Source: Rhodamnia argentea
Lineage: Eukaryota > Streptophyta > Magnoliopsida > Myrtales > Myrtaceae
Assembly (NCBI RefSeq): GCF_020921035.1
Contig: NC_063155.1
Coordinates: forward strand, 15,271,311-15,335,310
Direction: 5' to 3'
Length of the DNA stretch: 64,000 nt
The position numbers were made by a program, and so were the translations under genes. Of this stretch, positions 61,419 through 64,000 are shown piece by piece (within the stretch, counting starts at the first letter, position 1; each line of letters opens with the position of its first letter). The notes under the pieces are model-generated. The model was not told the DNA's origin. It did no database searches and saw only the letters and a program-made list of their open reading frames with translations.

Positions 61419-62362
61419 CTAGCTCTTGGGGGCAAGCTTAGCCTTGATCACCTCAACCTCCTGCGCATCAATCTGGAACGCCTTGGCCAAAACATCGTCG
61501 GGCACTGTGGGCGTGGCCGCGAACAGTGCGGTCGCGATGACTTGAGTCCCTGGCAACTGGCTGTTGAATGCTGCGATGACCGCCGCAGGGGCGTGCAGGA
61601 CGTTCTTCTGGAAGTGGACCAAACCTCTAGGGAACACGAAGATCTCGCCTGCCTTGATAGTCTTGGCGACGAGGACGTTTCCGGTGGTTATGAATCCGAC
61701 GTGTAGCTCTCCGTAGAGCACGAACACTATCTCTGTTGCTCGTGGGTGGGTGTGGGGCGGGTTGAGGCCGAGAGGAGCATAGTCGATGCGGGACAGGGAC
61801 ACGCCGAGGGTGTTGAGGCCCGGGACCTTTACGACGTTGGCCGCGGTCACTAGAGAGCCTAACGTGTTGTTGGTGAGCCCAGGTTTGGCCAGCGCGGCGG
61901 AGAAGAAGTCTGTTTCGTTGAAAGTCGCTTTGCACGGGAATCCATTGACTTTTACTCCTGTTCATCACAAATGTACGAATCATACAATGTCTTAAACGAG
62001 CATCCTCTTTGAAATGTGAGATAAAATTATGAGCACTCTAGTAACTTCAAAAATAGTTTGGCTAACGAAAAGGAAAGAGTAGCGTTACATAGTTCCTGTC
62101 ATGGAGAAGTCTAGGAAAACACAAGTTCGTGTACATGTTAGAATTGATCTCTAGGGTTTATAGTACTTTCCTGTGGTCGTCGGTAGCTTAAGAAGAAGGC
62201 TACCAGAAACGCGCATAGACAAGCATATGTGCTCTTACCGGAAGCGAGATCGGCAACACAGACATCTTGGAGCATGTCGGGATCAGCAGAAGCAACGCCC
62301 AGGAAGATGGCAAAGCTCAAAAAGGTAACAACAGTAGCCCCCATTCTTGGACCAGTCTCCAT
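61419..62362 (-). CDS. Germin-like protein (cupin, extracellular)
   Basis: Secreted, manganese-binding cell-wall protein of the germin-like family; members act as superoxide dismutases or in defence, but the activity of this one cannot be read from sequence. Two exons: 62362-62239 and 61957-61419, joined in frame, giving 220 residues, the usual size. Residues 1-26 form a signal peptide ending SADPDML. Cys35 and Cys50 are the conserved disulfide pair. Cupin box 1 (PPHTHPRATE) supplies His110, His112 and Glu117, and box 2 (GEIFVFPRGLVHFQKN) supplies His156, so all four metal ligands are intact. The C-terminus KLAPKS and the PPHTHPRATE stretch recall the GLP9/GLP10 group. The upstream ATG 62362 was used; Met7 is the other choice. 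Confidence 0.95.
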
Positions 62363-62455
62363 TGTTAATGGCGTGCCGAAGAAGAAGAACGAGGAGGAGG
62401 GAGGAGGAGGCTTAAATGGGCAAATGATATCTTCTTTTCAACTTGGTGGGAAGTC

Positions 62456-62462
62456 CTTATAA
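62456..62462 (-). promoter_or_regulatory. Possible TATA box of germin-like gene
   Basis: TATAAGG on the minus strand lies about 94 bases upstream of the ATG, leaving room for a short leader. It is the only TATA-like site near enough. Seen by eye only. Confidence 0.3.
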
Positions 62463-63547
62463 GGGAGAAATAGGGCATATCAGGCGTTGACTTTTGAACG
62501 CATCTAGGAGTGCGAACAGCAAACCATGAAACATGACTATTGGCCCAACGAAAAATAGCCTAAAAAGCTTTTAATGATTAAATTCAGCAAAACTTTATGA
62601 ACGAACATTTGTAAAAATTCCTCGCTCCTGTGCCATTTTCACGGTTGCTATTGATATAAAACTTAGAGGGAGCTCCAAACTTGAAAGCCAATTTTTTAGG
62701 CAATTAAGACGTGGGATAACTAAAACACTCGATAACTGAAAAATGCATCAGAATGCAGAATGGCACACACGCTCTTTTCTTACAAGTCAGAAATTTTCTC
62801 GATAAAGCCGATAGAGCGCCCTTGACGGTTTGGTCCTTTTATGAATCCGCTATTGCTATCAAGGCTTTATTTCGTGCTATTCTTCGAAACGTCTTCATTC
62901 TCCACGAAACAATGCTTGACATACTAAACCTGTGCAAAGTAAGTACACTATTATAGAGTGATTTTGCACATTTTAGTTTGGCATTTAATGACCTAAAATA
63001 AAAGGGCTTCTGCATATGGAACCTACAAGGGCATATGGCATATGCTTTGTAGCCGTCCGATGGAATACAGATCATTTGCACTTATTAAAAGACGTTTGGT
63101 TACGGTCACACAATTAATTTTCTGTTCTTAAAGATACATGAAAACACTAATCAGAGACTTGATTCAGTTTGTCTCTAATTATAAACTAATAATGAAAGAC
63201 GACTGTACATACATCTCTTCTATTTGGAGAACTAATATATCTTCTTAGTTGCTACGAATCAATGAGAGCTTGCTGAAATGTGCCAGTCTGTATGTTCTAA
63301 CTACTTGATATTCTATTCTGATTATTACAGTTCATCAATAATCGTGCTGTAAGATAAGTGAAAAGCACGAATGGCATTTAGATATGACGAACATCGTTTA
63401 ACGAAACGATAACGAATAAACATCTGTTGTTTGTCCTAACCAATCATTTGTTTTCAATCAAGAAATCTTTAAATAAACTAACATTAGTTAAAATGATTGT
63501 ACTGCCTGTAAATGGACATAACTAAATGCCAAAATAATGGATACTTA
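62463..63547. other. Spacer with no recognised gene
   Basis: The first few hundred bases should be the germin-like promoter. Short frames at 62753-63081 on both strands resemble nothing I know. Confidence 0.4.
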
Positions 63548-63959
63548 GGCTCCGTCTGTTTCATGAAAAATGTGATGTTTTCGAAAAATATTTTTCGGTC
63601 GCTGAGGTCCGCCATTGGTGGAGGAAGGAACAACAGCAAGTGGAGCGGAGGAAGGAGGAAGAAGGAAAAAAGAGAAAAAGAAAAAAAAATGAAAGATAAA
63701 AAATATAAAAATAAAAAATTAAGTGATGAAAAAAATAATTTTAAAGAAAAGAAGTGTGAAAGAAAGGAGGAAGAAAGTATGAGGAAATTTTTTTCCTCTT
63801 CTCAAAATGAGGAATCCATTTTCCTTAGTTTTACAAGAATTTTTTTTTTCTGTTGACCAGAAAATATTTTCTGTTGACCACTCATTTTATGCCCTTCAAA
63901 CATCGAAAATTGAGAAAAATGTTTTTTGGGAAAATACTATCCATGAAACAAACGGAGCC
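63548..63959. mobile_element. Tourist-type (PIF/Harbinger) MITE
   Basis: The left end is 'ggctccgtctgtttcatgaa' and the right end 'catgaaacaaacggagcc', almost perfect complements. TTA flanks both sides (63545-63547 and 63960-63962), the standard target for this superfamily. The inside is purine-rich and A-rich with no real coding capacity. Length 412 bases. Confidence 0.88.
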
Positions 63960-64000
63960 TTACAATACTGGGATTTTCAAGGGCCTTATGGCTTCATTTG

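Overview
This is nuclear DNA from a flowering plant, most likely a woody eudicot. Genes are split by GT-AG introns, spacers are AT-rich and full of CT/GA microsatellites, and the proteins are plant families (type I phytochrome, DYW pentatricopeptide protein, germin-like protein, LAZ1 family). The long inverted-repeat elements with GC-rich cores remind me of Myrtaceae (Eucalyptus and relatives), but that is an impression and not a proof.

Layout. Positions 1-1793 hold a foldback repeat and spacer. A complete 12-exon DEAD-box RNA helicase of the RH57/Rok1 type lies on the minus strand at 1794-7324. A two-exon P-class PPR gene (9081-10347, plus) has its 3' end duplicated in tandem just downstream. 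A LAZ1-family (DUF300/Ost-alpha) membrane protein occupies 13397-17015 with an extra exon in its leader. From 17 to 37 kb the window is repeat-rich, with two short single-exon genes (20163-20576 and 27813-28211) among MITEs, Mutator-like foldback elements and a decayed hAT element nested in another MITE. A complete phytochrome A gene fills 37778-42466, with a MITE in its third intron. An intronless PPR-DYW gene follows at 44205-45947 (minus). From 46 to 60 kb there are foldback elements, a kinase fragment, two copies of an acidic-protein fragment, a truncated frameshifted Ty3/gypsy element with a LTR of about 2.65 kb, and a dead polygalacturonase exon. A complete germin-like gene (61419-62362, minus) and a Tourist-type MITE close the window.

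The genes are independent housekeeping, organelle RNA-processing, light-sensing and cell-wall genes; nothing suggests an operon or a shared pathway. I found no convincing new molecular system. The most unusual material is the set of foldback elements whose arms consist of repeated 35-45 base phrases, a repeat family found just upstream of two different genes, and the duplicated acidic-protein fragments on either side of the retroelement.

Exon boundaries were read by eye from splice sites, reading frame and remembered family sequences. No alignment or search was run.
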